From positions 4,331,781-4,395,780 of the forward strand of contig OU696594.1 in NCBI GenBank assembly GCA_916048095.2: DNA of 64,000 nucleotides, in the 5' to 3' direction. Origin of the DNA: Sacculina carcini (Eukaryota; Arthropoda; Thecostraca; Sacculinidae). A model generated the notes under the pieces. The model did no database searches and was not told the origin of the DNA. It worked only from the letters and a program-made list of their open reading frames with translations. How positions within the stretch are numbered: the stretch's first letter is position 1; the number at the start of each line of letters is the position of its first letter. Positions 1-9,470 of this stretch are shown here, piece by piece. Made by a program: the position numbers and the translations under genes.

Positions 1-550
1 GACGAGTTGATGCCGCTGGTGCCGTCGCAGTGCTTGGCCGCGCCCGGTATGTTTACCCAAGCAGCGACCACTCATCGCAGCGGACGACAGCAGGAGAGAG
101 TATCAAACGCCAGATACGGCTATAGGACGACGCGTTTCAGCGCGACCGCGCAAGTGAGCAACTTCTTGCGCTTGTCGTCGTTGGTCTGCTTGGATGTCCT
201 CCAGCGTTCTCATGATTTTTTGCATGTCCATTGTGAGTTTGCGTCGTTGATAGATATGAATAACCCTCTAAGTAGGACATCCTATAGCGGCGTTGGCGCG
301 AGCGAAAACTGATCTCAATACATCGAGAAAGATATTACAACTCACTCTCATACTGAGGCAGGCATTGGTAAAAGCTGTGGTCTTACTCGCCTGCAAATCC
401 GACAGGGTTCGACACAATGAACCGACAACAACACACACGCACACTGAAAAGATCAAAGCACGAAGCATGCTGGACATTTATGTTGCTCAATAGATTTTAG
501 AGATACGGCATAGGACTGCAGCCTTTTCATTCCGACCAACGCCCGAAAGT
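1..550. other. Window-edge stretch without a recognised gene
   Basis: This lies just upstream of the gypsy pol reading frame, where a gag gene and 5' LTR would be expected. I find no zinc knuckle, capsid-like frame or primer-binding site that I can support. The only coding-like trace is a 42-residue minus-strand frame (listed separately). The element's 5' part is therefore missing, rearranged, or outside the window. Confidence 0.4.
103..231 (-). pseudogene. Short coiled-coil fragment, possibly gag N-terminus
   Basis: A 42-residue frame starts MDMQKIMRTLEDIQADQRRQ and ends at a stop. The spacing of hydrophobic residues among Gln, Arg and Glu looks like a short coiled coil, as often found at the start of retrotransposon Gag proteins. 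It runs opposite to the neighbouring pol gene, so it would belong to another element. It is too short to assign by reading alone and may be a chance frame. Confidence 0.15.
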
Positions 551-3500
551 GTGTCGTGGTCATATATTTTTTGGCGCCGCTGCACGCACGTGCAAGCCAT
601 GGTGTCAGTGGCCACGGAAACCAGCAAATCTGGCGATGCAACCATCATCCAGGGGCTCCTCGCCGGTGCCTGCCGATCGTTCCCGTCCGTCGACCCCGGA
701 AAACTAGATCGGCAGGCCATGGTAGCTGCATCAGGTGGCCTGCCGCTCCTCACAGTAGCAGCTCGTGTCGGCACCAAATGGTTGTCCTTCATTGTTGACA
801 CCGGAGCAGGTGTCTCCGTCCTTCCGCGGACCGAGGTAAGCACACTGTCGCTCCTGCCAACATCAGTGCGGTTATCCGCAGCCAATGGCCAGCCCATGAC
901 AGTACACGGTGAGGTTCGTGTCGACATTGTGCTGCAGAAGCTGCGTCGGAAATTCACATGGACATTTGTAGTATCCGACGCAGTGTCTCCATTGCTGGGC
1001 CACGATTTTTTGCGCCACTTTAAACTCATAGTCGATTGTCATCACAACTGCATTCGTGACACCACAACCTCGCTGCGAGCGCCGGCTAAGGTAAGTGGTG
1101 CACAACCAGTTGGCCTTGTCGTCAACGACTTGAGTAATTTTCCTCATACTGTGCGCACGTTGATGTCTGATCATCCATCGCTACTTGCACCACGGTCAAA
1201 CAATATGATTTCTATGCCTGTTCAGCACAGCATTGACACGGGCAGTGCCGCACCGGTCTTTGCTCGGCCTCGCCGACTGACGCCCGATAAAGATAATGCC
1301 GCTCGATCTGCTTTCGAAGATCTCTTAGCGTCCGGTGTCGTCCGTCGCTCCAACTCGCCGTGGGCTTCTCCGCTTCATATGGTTGCTAAGAAAGCACCCG
1401 GCGAGTGGCGCATCACAGGAGATTATCGGGCGCTCAATGTCAAGACTGTGCATGACAGATTTCCGATCCCACATATCCAGGATCTGTCAGCACATTTAGA
1501 CGGCATGACAGTATTTTCCAAATTGGACCTACTACAGGCATATCATCAGGTTCCGATGAGTGAAGCCGACATACCGAAAACCGCTGTAGTGACTCCTTTC
1601 GGTTTATTTGAATATTTGTTTATGCCGTTGGGTCTCAAAAACGCCGGAGCCACTTTTCAGCGCATGATGAGTACGATACTTGCCCACCTGTCGTGCACAT
1701 TCGTTTATCTAGACGATGTTCTCGTGTTCTCGGTTGACGAGCAGCAGCACACGCGCGACCTGGCAGCAGTATTTGACGTTTTTGAAAAGCATGGTCTCCG
1801 ATTATCTCTGGACAAGTGTTGTTTTTACAGGTCAGAGATTGATTTCCTTGGTCACAAGATCACTGCCGACGGTGTTTGCCCGCCGGATTCCAAAGTGAGT
1901 GTCATTAATGATTTTCCTTTACCTTCTGATTCTGCTTCACTGCGTAGATTTCTGGGCATGGTAGGTTTTTACCGCCGTATGATCCCTGGTTTCGCGACCC
2001 TTGTTCACCCTTTGTCGGAACGCAGTAGAACGGAGCCAAATTCAAAAAGCCTTTCGCTCACTGCAGACGAGATAGCTGCGTTTGAAGGCGTCAAGCGAGC
2101 CCTGAGTGACGCATGCACGCTACCTCATCCCAAAGCTAACTGTGATCAGCTTCAGCTAGTCACCGACTGCTCATCGACGGCTGCTGGCGCTGCACTTCAC
2201 CAGATGTTGGACGGGGTGCCTAGGCCCATCTCGTTTTTTTCAAAGAAGCTTTCTGCCGCGCAGCGGAAGTACTCTGTCTACGACCGCGAATTGTTGGCCG
2301 CTTATTACGCCGTGGGACATTTCCGTCATTTCCTGGAGGGGCGAGCGGTAACGCTGCTAACCGATCACAAACCGCTCGTCTCGGCTTTTCGCAGTCCTCG
2401 CTTGGCTAAGTCAGACAGACAGCAGCGGCATTGGTCATATATTACCGAATATGTGTCCGATGTTCAGCATGTTCGCGGCGCCGAGAACGTGGTCGCAGAT
2501 TGCCTTTCGAGAGATGTGAACGTCATCCAATTGGAAGCATTTGATCTGCCCGCCATTGCGCGTGCTCAGCTGGATGATCGCGATGTTATGATTCACGCCG
2601 ACAGCCTGAAGAAGTTCAACTTTTCCGATGATACCGTGCTACTGTGTGATACAACAACGCCTCATCCTAGGCCGTTTCTACCGCAGAGATGCCGGTTTCA
2701 CGTGTTCCAGCAGCTGCACAATATTGCACATCCTGGGGTTCGCGCCAGCACACGCGTGATAAAATCCAGGTATGTATGGCCTCACATGGACAAAGATATT
2801 AAAGATTGGGTACGTAGTTGTACTGCCTGCCAACAATCAAAGATCACGCGCCACACAAAGTCGCCACTTTCGCAGTTTGATCTTCCTAGCGCACGATTCG
2901 AGGTGGTTCACTTAGATCTCGTCGGGCCTCTGCCGCCGGCGGTTACAGCTGGTCACTCATTTTCCACGCCGTTCAGATACATACTGACATGCGTCGATCG
3001 TGCAAGCCGCTGGCCCGAGGCGATGCCACTCACTGACATCACTGCAGCATCTGTTGCCAACGCCTTCTTCACTGGCTGGATTTCGCGTTTCGGTGTCCCA
3101 CTCCATGTGGTAACGGATCGCGGAACCCAGTTTGAATCTGAACTGTTCGAGGAATTATCCAAACTGGTAGGTTTTCATCGTGTTCGGACGACCGCCTATC
3201 ACCCCCAATCTAACGGCATGGTAGAGCGTCTTCATCGCGTAATTAAAACAGCTATCATAGCCCGTAAAGAATGCTGGCTTTCGGCTCTTCCGGTCGTCAT
3301 GTTGGGGATCCGATTGCTGCCCGCGGAGTCCGGTTTTTCGCCATTCACGGCTGTTACGGGCGGATATCTGCTGTGTCCTCGGGTGCCAACAGGTGAAAAC
3401 GTGTCCATTAAAGCACAGCACGACTTCGTGGGCGAACTCAACAAGAGAATGCAGGAGATCGACTTTCACAGCTTGTCAGCCGGCACGTCACACAGCACTC

Positions 3501-3643
3501 CGACATCCTACGTGCCAGCGCAGCTGATGACATGTGAGCATGTGTGGTTGCGTGTCGATCGTGTCCGCCGTCCACTCGAGGCTGTGAAGCCTAGTTCTCC
3601 AGCGATCATGGACGCTAGCCCTGATGGTGTTAGGGATGCGTAA
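551..3643 (+). CDS. pol: Ty3/gypsy retrotransposon Pol polyprotein, 3' truncated
   Basis: One open frame of 1030 codons holds the Ty3/gypsy order protease, reverse transcriptase, RNase H, integrase. The protease motif DTGA is at residues 83-86. The reverse transcriptase has YLDD at about 386-389, after a typical FSKLDLLQAYHQV block. RNase H starts near residue 537 with VTDCS and includes YDRELLAAYYAV. The integrase has an H-H-C-C finger from about 722 and a D-D-E triad: D at about 788 (HLDLVGP), D at about 855 (VTDRGTQF) and E at about 890 (NGMVERLH). The frame opens on GTG, so the true start is unknown and Pol was probably released from a larger polyprotein. From about base 3585 the sequence is a repeat block seen elsewhere in the mosaic, so the integrase tail is replaced by foreign sequence. 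The element has no visible gag or LTRs and is unlikely to be autonomous, although pol itself has no internal stop. Confidence 0.9.
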   Translation: MSWSYIFWRRCTHVQAMVSVATETSKSGDATIIQGLLAGACRSFPSVDPGKLDRQAMVAASGGLPLLTVAARVGTKWLSFIVDTGAGVSVLPRTEVSTLSLLPTSVRLSAANGQPMTVHGEVRVDIVLQKLRRKFTWTFVVSDAVSPLLGHDFLRHFKLIVDCHHNCIRDTTTSLRAPAKVSGAQPVGLVVNDLSNFPHTVRTLMSDHPSLLAPRSNNMISMPVQHSIDTGSAAPVFARPRRLTPDKDNAARSAFEDLLASGVVRRSNSPWASPLHMVAKKAPGEWRITGDYRALNVKTVHDRFPIPHIQDLSAHLDGMTVFSKLDLLQAYHQVPMSEADIPKTAVVTPFGLFEYLFMPLGLKNAGATFQRMMSTILAHLSCTFVYLDDVLVFSVDEQQHTRDLAAVFDVFEKHGLRLSLDKCCFYRSEIDFLGHKITADGVCPPDSKVSVINDFPLPSDSASLRRFLGMVGFYRRMIPGFATLVHPLSERSRTEPNSKSLSLTADEIAAFEGVKRALSDACTLPHPKANCDQLQLVTDCSSTAAGAALHQMLDGVPRPISFFSKKLSAAQRKYSVYDRELLAAYYAVGHFRHFLEGRAVTLLTDHKPLVSAFRSPRLAKSDRQQRHWSYITEYVSDVQHVRGAENVVADCLSRDVNVIQLEAFDLPAIARAQLDDRDVMIHADSLKKFNFSDDTVLLCDTTTPHPRPFLPQRCRFHVFQQLHNIAHPGVRASTRVIKSRYVWPHMDKDIKDWVRSCTACQQSKITRHTKSPLSQFDLPSARFEVVHLDLVGPLPPAVTAGHSFSTPFRYILTCVDRASRWPEAMPLTDITAASVANAFFTGWISRFGVPLHVVTDRGTQFESELFEELSKLVGFHRVRTTAYHPQSNGMVERLHRVIKTAIIARKECWLSALPVVMLGIRLLPAESGFSPFTAVTGGYLLCPRVPTGENVSIKAQHDFVGELNKRMQEIDFHSLSAGTSHSTPTSYVPAQLMTCEHVWLRVDRVRRPLEAVKPSSPAIMDASPDGVRDA

Positions 3644-3812
3644 AGACGAGCTGCTACGCAGCGCACTCATGCTTCTCCGCATGTTGGGGAGAATGCACCA
3701 TATTTTTCTTAACAATATCAGCGAGTACTGGGTCATTATCGGGATCAGGCTGCCGATATCACAGCATGAATTTGATTAGGATTGATTTGAGTTTTTAGTC
3801 ATAGCAATCTAT
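3585..3812 (+). repeat. Mosaic block at the end of gypsy pol
   Basis: The block begins with GTGAAGCCTAGTTCTCCAG, which also occurs in the 9.35, 13.75 and 23.57 kb blocks. It continues through the pol stop codon into sequence found again in two separate pieces, at 24085-24170 and at 25400-25545. The splitting of one continuous stretch into two distant pieces shows that blocks were cut and rejoined. Confidence 0.7.
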
Positions 3813-3814
3813 GA

Positions 3815-4010
3815 CAATGATTGCCTGCACATAGTGAAAATAACAACCTTTGGCAGCAATTCCGGGGAATACGACGATACGTCGGGGATACGTCGGCGTG
3901 CCTAGTCCAGCAGCCACAGAGCACGAAGAGGATGCCGCCTAAGCCACGCCGGTGCCGCTCAATCCACTGCGACGCAACGAACGCTGCCGGCGCAACGTCA
4001 TCATGGCACG
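3815..4010. repeat. Mosaic blocks A, B and J in series
   Basis: Block A (GCCTGCACATAGTGAAAATA onward, about 55 bp) recurs near 23668, 26334 and 27553. It is followed by one unit of the 60-bp minisatellite (block B) and by block J, which begins near 3950 (CCGCTCAATCCACTGCGACG) and recurs at 26440 and 27678. The order A-B-J is kept at 27.55 kb and altered at 26.33 kb. Confidence 0.7.
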
Positions 4011-4192
4011 CGCCAGCTCTAGCACTCAGCATTCAGCCGTCATTACTCGACAGTTGGATGTATTATAGAGTACGCAAATGACTACGCTAAATTTAACAAA
4101 TGCTAAGCATGACAAAGACTATAAATGCTACTGAATACTAATTAACTAGCATAGGGAAAAAAATTTCAATATACATCATAGGCCGACACATA

Positions 4193-5576
4193 CAGGGTGT
4201 TCCAAAAGAAACAGTGCAGTAGGAATATGCTAATAATCCAAAGAAACAAAACTCACAGAAACATACTATTTATTGCAAATATTCACAAATCTAATACCTT
4301 ATCAACTAAAGTACGATTGAGGATTGACTCGTGCAGTAAGATATGATCTACAATAACTGTTGAAAGTGTGCGCCATTCACCTGCAGACATAAACGAGCGC
4401 GACGCTGCATGCTTTGAAAAACACACTCAAGTTCATCAGGTTTGATGTTTTGAATAACACTTGTTATTTTCTGCTTCAGTTCATCCGTAGCTCGAGGATT
4501 GTCTGCATACACTGAGCCTTTCAATTTGCCCCACAAATAAAAGTCAGGAGGTGTTAAATCCGGTGATCGAGGTGGCCACAAACCACGAGAGATCACACGA
4601 TCCCCAAAGACATCACCAGCTGCAGCCATACTGACACGAGCCGTATGTGCAGTTGCACCATCTTGCTGAAACCAGCCTTGTTGCTTTTCTTGCTCCGTCA
4701 GTTGATCAAAAAATGGCTCCAGGATGTTATGAATGTAACAATCAGATGTGATGGTGTTTTCAAAAAAGATAGGTCCAATTATACGCCGCCTTGACAAAGC
4801 ACACCAAACACCAACTTTTTGATCGTGGAGTGGCTTCTGAAACAGAGCATGAGGATTTATTGTAGACCACACTCTAGAGTTCTGACTGTTCATGTACCCG
4901 GACAAATGGAACCATGCTTCATCACTGAAGAATGTATGGTTTAAAATGTTTTAACCTTTCTCTAGAATAAAATTTTCAAACCACCGACAGAAGAGTACGC
5001 GTTTTTCTGAATCCTGAGGCTTCAGTTCATGAACAACATGCACTTTATATGGAAAGAATTTAAGTTGATGCACTGCTCGGTGAGTTGATGTTAGAGATAT
5101 CCTAGATTCTTGAGGCGTTTGTCTCAAGAAACTAGGATATAAGACGTGGGCTCCTCTGAAGTTTGTTGGTAACATTCTGTAATACTGTATCTGTAACGAC
5201 TTTTGGGCGGCCACTTTTGGGTTTGTCTTGAACACTTCCAGTTTCTTTGAACTTATGCAACAAAGCGGAAACACAATTTCGATGCGGCAAACGTTCTGCA
5301 CCAAATTATTCTAGAAATGACTCTTGCAATTCTTTTGTGAATTTGCCACCATCTCGGAGAACATTTTCAACAATAAATATCCTTTCTTGTAAGGTAAGCA
5401 CCATTTTCCCTGAAACAAAAGAATATTTAATATAAATATCTAAAATTAGATAACTAAATTATCTAAATAAAATATTTAAAATCTTTTGGGAAAACATTTT
5501 CAACTACATTTAAACATTTTAAATGTATAAATATCCTTTCTCGTGTTCAGTGCACTGTTTCTTTTGGAACACCCTG
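4193..5576 (-). mobile_element. Mariner-like DNA transposon, inactive
   Basis: The element is bounded by perfect 26-bp terminal inverted repeats (CAGGGTGTTCCAAAAGAAAC plus AGTGCA, at 4193-4218 and 5551-5576) and by the TA target duplication (4191-4192 and 5577-5578) that defines the Tc1/mariner superfamily. At 1384 bp it has the usual length. The transposase gene runs on the minus strand and is broken. The complete ends suggest one clean insertion into the mosaic rather than a shuffled block. Confidence 0.92.
4348..5404 (-). pseudogene. Mariner-like transposase pseudogene
   Basis: The frame starts MVLTLQERIFIVENVLRDGG at 5404 and is interrupted soon after by a stop and frameshifts through the helix-turn-helix region. 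A later in-frame TAA lies just before the first catalytic region, FSDEAWFHL. The C-terminal 185 residues (4348-4905) are open and carry QQDGATAH, with the second catalytic Asp, and SPDLTPPDFYLWG, with the third acidic position as Asp. By my count 38 residues separate the last two Asp residues, more than the 34 of classical mariner, so this may be a related DDxD group. It would have cut and pasted the element, but it cannot be made intact now. Confidence 0.88.
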
Positions 5577-5640
5577 TATATGTAATATACATATATGTGA
5601 ACGGTTACATAGTTTTCTGTACGGTTTATATATATTATTG
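5577..5640. other. Short AT-rich gap between mariner and chromodomain copy
   Basis: TA-rich sequence with a (TA/CA)n character. Nothing else is recognisable. Confidence 0.4.
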
Positions 5641-6230
5641 TGTAGGATGTGTAATATCGGTGTGTATGGGTGTCCCAAGTGTGTAAACATGTTCGGGATT
5701 CTGTCCCCGATTTACGTCACCGCGCATGTCGTGTTGATCGTCTTCGTGGGCGGAGGCTGCCGGAAACCCTTTATTGGCGTCATATGGTGCCAAGCGGCCG
5801 TCCTGTAACGGTATTCTTCCCCGTCGGTAATGAAGAGGCTCGTCGTCGTCGCGTCGGTCTTTGATTTTTTTCGTGTTGAGGGAATGGCGATAATGTGGGC
5901 CTTTTGTGGTTCGAGGTCCTGGAGGCCCTTGGCTTCCCCAAGTCCGGATGATCTTGTCCTGGATCTTGTCCTTGTCCTGCCCCAAGTCCTGGCATCTTGT
6001 GTAGCCATCTCATATATTTGTAGCTGGTACCGTAATAAAATTCCTATGGGGATATTGTAAAGGGGTTCCCAAGTTGCGCTGCCTATAGTTGAATTTTCCC
6101 ATTCAACGAGTAATTCTAATATACCTTGGGAATGCCTTCTACCCATTAACTGAGAAATCCCAAAGTTGTGTCGTGGCATGCGTGTAATTATTATCTCGGG
6201 TATGATTGCATTTGCACCGGGGTTGGTCAT
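5635..6230 (-). pseudogene. Diverged copy of small chromodomain protein
   Basis: The frame starts MTNPGANAIIPEIIITRMPR at 6230. Residues about 22-58 form a chromodomain: FGISQLMGRRHSQGILELLV, then EWENS and TWEPLYN, matching the fold's strand-strand-helix pattern with LVxW and TWEP. After about residue 84 the frame shifts. A second frame (5635-5985) continues the family's tail with WGSQGPPGPR, then RIPLQDGR, and ends TLGTPIHTDITHPTQ. The same order of motifs is found in the copies at 10.5 and 15.3 kb, so this is the most diverged member of the family. Chromodomains bind methylated histone tails, and in LTR elements they guide integration. In this copy the gene lies downstream of possible tRNA-primed start sites at 6583-6707, in a gag-like position. 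Confidence 0.65.
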
Positions 6231-6235
6231 TGTCG

Positions 6236-6513
6236 CGCTGTGTCGTGTAGGTTGATTCTTCGTGTCGTGGTCGTGTAGGTTGATTCTTCGTGTCGTGGTC
6301 GTGTAGGTTGATTCCTCGTGTCGTGGTCGTGTAGGTTGATTCTTCGTGTCGTGGTCGTGTAGGTTGATTCTTCGTGTCGTGGTCGTGTAGGTTGATTCCT
6401 CGTGTCGTGGTCGTGTAGGTTGATTCCTCGTGTCGTGGTCGTGTAGGTTGATTCTTCGTGTCGTGGTCGTCTAGGTTGATTCTTCGTGTCGTGGTCGTGT
6501 AGGTTTACTCGTC
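6236..6513. repeat. 28-bp minisatellite, about ten units
   Basis: A tandem array with unit TGTCGTGGTCGTGTAGGTTG+ATTCTTCG. Units differ mainly at one T/C position. It sits between the start of the diverged chromodomain copy and the primer-site-like motifs at 6583-6707, where an LTR element's leader would be. Confidence 0.9.
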
Positions 6514-6582
6514 GTATCGTGTCGTTGATTTTGTGGTTTGCAGCGGCGTCCGGAACGAGCGGGTCATGTCATTATTTGTCGA

Positions 6583-6707
6583 TCCGGGTCACGGCACCAG
6601 TTGTAACATTGTTGTTCGTACTCTTACAAAATACCGGACGAGTGCTGACATACAGTGCTGTAGCGTTGCTGTAGTATTGTAGCTGGAGTCACGAAGTCAC
6701 GGCACCA
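6583..6707 (-). promoter_or_regulatory. Two tRNA-His-like primer-binding sites
   Basis: TCCGGGTCACGGCACCA (6583-6599) and GAAGTCACGGCACCA (6693-6707), read on the minus strand, begin TGGTGCCGTGAC. From general knowledge this is complementary to the 3' end of animal tRNA-His. Each is followed on the + strand by TGTAACA, a plausible LTR edge (TGTTACA on the minus strand). A third match, GGGTCACGGCACCA, is at 25263-25276. They suggest that remnants of a tRNA-His-primed LTR element lie here. Confidence 0.4.
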
Positions 6708-6915
6708 AATGTAACAGTGTTGTCTTCCAGTCGTGATAGTTCTAGTTGGAGCAGGCCTCTTTTCGTTGTGCGCCGCGATAACTCTTGTTGCCGATTCAAA
6801 CACAGTTGGTGGTTGAAGAAACAATATATTTTGGTCGTGATATTATAATGTTGCTGATATCTAATGTTGCTGTTCTTAAATTCAATCTGTCCTAAAGTTA
6901 TACTTCGTGTCTTAT
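6708..6915. other. Possible LTR remnant, no gene seen
   Basis: The sequence starts TGTAACAGTGTTG directly after the second primer-site motif and is AT-rich later. It may be part of a solo or shuffled LTR on the minus strand. No partner LTR is identified. Confidence 0.25.
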
Positions 6916-7914
6916 CTATCTCCTTGACGATGAGTAGCGATTCCTTGTGTTGAAATTCTCCACAGTTGATAAGGATAACCATACCGCCTCCACAAGTCGA
7001 AGCGGAAGGACTACCTGGCACGTCGTTGTGTGCAGATCGGGGGACACTGTTCTGTCCTTCAATAATGGATCAACCACATGATCGAATGTCTCGTGCTGCA
7101 AAACGTGAACGTCGTCGTAGTCTGTCACAGTCAAGACAGCCCCGAACTTCAGTGCAACTTTCGGGTCCTGCGGGTATACGCGTTGTCTCGACATCTGCAG
7201 ATACTCGGGGCAGTTGTCTCCTAAACGGGGTTTGGGCCAATTTCGACGTTTGGCGTAGTACGTCCGACAAAATTGCTGCTTGGTCAGATATTTCAAGTCA
7301 CAAAGGAGCTCAGGGGACGGCATGTAAGGCTTCCGTGTCCGAGTTATGAGCTTGTCCAAACCTCCTTTAGTGTCTACAAAGGGTTGGCTAGTAATCTTCC
7401 ACAGACATAACATTTCGGTTCGGAGAGGTAGCCGTGAACGATCTAGAAGACTAATCCAAGCATCAATGAACTGTCGAGCCGCGCTGCCCGCTTCAAACGA
7501 CTTGCGAGTGGACTCGAGAAACATCGAGTTCTCCTTGTCCCATCTCTCTTCTGTCTTGAGGATGTGACCCACGCAGACCCCCTCAAGAGTCTTGATTGTC
7601 GGGAAGGAGATGTCCTTGTGATGACTTGGCAATGTGGCGATCGGCTCGCCACGGAGCCACACAAGTACACAAGACGCGTTCTCTGGACCGACTGTATATT
7701 TCAAAGGGGACGCCTGCGGCGGTGGTGAGGACACTGGTGGTGGCGGCGTCGGTGACGGTGTTGGCGGCGTCGGTGACGGTGTTGGCGGCGTCGGTAACGG
7801 CGGTGGGGACGGAGGCATTGGTGCCGTTTGCCACCACCATGTACATATTTCTGTACCTGTACGGCACGCTACTCGAATAGTCACATAAAGATCCATACTA
7901 AGCCGAAAATACAC
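6916..7914 (-). CDS. Unrecognised protein with proline-rich segment, 332 residues
   Basis: This is the longest unbroken frame of unknown type in the mosaic. The N-terminal 33 residues contain several aromatic residues (WWW). Residues about 34-68 are a proline-rich linker of PTPPTPSP units, encoded by a 21-bp tandem repeat at 7741-7800. The rest (about 70-290) looks globular, with TVGPENASCVLVWLRGEPIA near its start and TVTDYDDVHVLQHETFDHVV near its end. There are no membrane segments, zinc fingers or polymerase motifs that I can see. The last 30-40 residues may read into neighbouring repeat. It lies on the same strand as the viral and transposon fossils, so a viral or retroelement origin is possible but not shown. 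Confidence 0.45.
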   Translation of the reverse strand: MYFRLSMDLYVTIRVACRTGTEICTWWWQTAPMPPSPPPLPTPPTPSPTPPTPSPTPPPPVSSPPPQASPLKYTVGPENASCVLVWLRGEPIATLPSHHKDISFPTIKTLEGVCVGHILKTEERWDKENSMFLESTRKSFEAGSAARQFIDAWISLLDRSRLPLRTEMLCLWKITSQPFVDTKGGLDKLITRTRKPYMPSPELLCDLKYLTKQQFCRTYYAKRRNWPKPRLGDNCPEYLQMSRQRVYPQDPKVALKFGAVLTVTDYDDVHVLQHETFDHVVDPLLKDRTVSPDLHTTTCQVVLPLRLVEAVWLSLSTVENFNTRNRYSSSRR

Positions 7915-8192
7915 ACTGACGGATTCTCAACGACTGGTGGCTGAGTGCGATTGAAATCATCCTTTTATTGTCCAATCCTTTTATTGTTTTACAATGTATG
8001 ATCACGCTTGCACGACGGTGCCACACTTCCCCGTTTCTTTGCATTGTGTTTTGCTTCTCTATTCTGGGCCAGCGACACACGTTTTATCAAAGACGACTCC
8101 ACTGTATGCTGACCATGCACATGTCGAGCAACGCACATGCTGACATTGCATCAACGCCGATACCATAATGTCAACAATATTGTGATAGAGCA
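7915..8192. other. No gene seen
   Basis: About 280 bp with a repeated CCTTTTATTGT phrase near 7960. No coding or repeat-family match was recognised. Confidence 0.3.
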
Positions 8193-8412
8193 TCTACGTA
8201 GCAACACGCCCCAGCTCTTTCTGATAATATGATCCGGCTATTGTCTTTCCGCTCGTGTCTTGTAGCTTGTACATTGGTACAGGTCGACGGGTACATATCG
8301 CCGATATGATGAACACTTCGCTGGAAAATGTCTGCGTATAGCTTTTACGACGGTAGGCCCCCGGCGTTGGATTTTTCTACTTTTCGAGGTCCCCGGGTTG
8401 GTAGTCGTAGGC
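8193..8412. repeat. Mosaic block H, copy 1
   Basis: The block runs from GCATCTACGTAGCAACACGC to the TGGTAGTCGTAGG stretch and is nearly identical to 27780-28001. At 27.7 kb it is preceded by block J, which is absent here, so the two copies have different neighbours. Differences are few (for example GGATTTTTC versus GGATATTTC), implying a recent copy. Confidence 0.8.
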
Positions 8413-8680
8413 GGCGAAATCTCTACCTGACACTGTAGCTAGGAAAAAAGTTATTTCTTGCTTTCCCTTTTTGGTGTATTGATAACACAGTGTCTCCGCG
8501 CAGGGCAGACATCTACGAACAATACAACAATGACATATACAATACATGCATACGGTATAATACATAAACAATCAAACAAACAGCCACCTGGTCCCGGAGT
8601 AGCCGTCGCCCCAGGTGACCCGTATACAGTGTACACAAAAACAATGCAATAAACAATATCTCTATCCCAATCAGCGTTGA
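8413..8680. other. No gene seen
   Basis: Mixed sequence with short open frames on both strands but no recognisable motif or repeat. Confidence 0.3.
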
Positions 8681-9320
8681 CGAGCGTGGTTATGCCCATG
8701 CCGTGACCAAAGGAGCTTGTAGCCAGTCGCCGACGGCAGGATGTTGCAGGCTGCTGGCAGACTGCAGACTGTCTTGGTCCACTGCACAAGCCCGAATGAC
8801 GGCCATCCACTGCGGTAGCAGTGGCGGGAAACGGCCGTTAAGGCCGCTTCCACCGCATGACCGTGATGGGCCGTCAGCCGGGTTGAGGGCCGTCGGCATA
8901 TGGTAGGGCGCATGACCGATCCAGCGCATGTACAGCGTCGTCCATGATAGCGGAATCCGCCGCCGGGCCAAGTTGTACGCCACTGATCAGCGGGCACTGA
9001 GATCCGGTAAGGCGCACCGCCACGATGGCGATCAGGGCCGCTCGGAGCTCCACCGCATCGATGCGTGGGGGAAGACGCAGCAAACAAATGCAGTAATCTG
9101 CGCCGCCCGATGCGGGTGATGCAGGGTGGTAGTGACCAGCGACGTGGGCATCCGCAATGTCCTCAGCACAAACGCAAGATACCCCGCCAGTCGTTGTCGC
9201 CATTCGTGAGATTTGTCCGGAGCGGTGCTGTCGTAATCATTGCGGTCGCGAAGGCGGCTGCCTGCGCCGGGTAGTGCAGAATATGTCTGTGGCGGCATGT
9301 CTCCCGCAATGTATTCCACT
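8680..9320 (-). pseudogene. Unrecognised coding-like region with overlapping open frames
   Basis: Minus-strand frames of 95-138 codons overlap across a GC-rich 640-bp stretch (9032-9319, 8671-9087, 8690-8983). The composition differs from the AT-rich sequence to its right. The downstream frame includes ARRRIPLSWTTLYMRWIGHA. The layout suggests one old gene broken by one or two frameshifts, but I recognise no domain. It is on the same strand as the other fossils. Confidence 0.25.
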
Positions 9321-9470
9321 TGGTATTTGAATTGTAGTTGAATGTTGGCATAATGTGAAGCCTAGTTCTCCAGTGGATATACATAGCAGTAGAACTACTG
9401 CTCGTAGCTTGCTTGTGAAGGAGCATATCCCGCCAGAGTTTGAGCGTAATAATCAGTTACTTGCTGGTAG
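9320..9470. repeat. Mosaic block F, copy at 9.3 kb
   Basis: Contains GTAGTTGAATGTTGGCATAA, GTGAAGCCTAGTTCTCCAGT and GTGAAGGAGCATATCCCGCC. Related copies are at 13120-13180, 13725-13845, 23535-23600 and 26284-26320; part of it forms the end of the gypsy pol frame at 3588. Confidence 0.7.

Noticed and set aside
6236-6513. 28-bp repeats at regular spacing, CRISPR-like at first glance
   Set aside because: The units are directly tandem with no unique spacers, and the context is animal DNA: a minisatellite.
7596-7888. Gly/Val-rich + strand frames opposite the proline-rich protein
   Set aside because: They are mirror readings of the 21-bp repeat that codes the proline linker on the minus strand.
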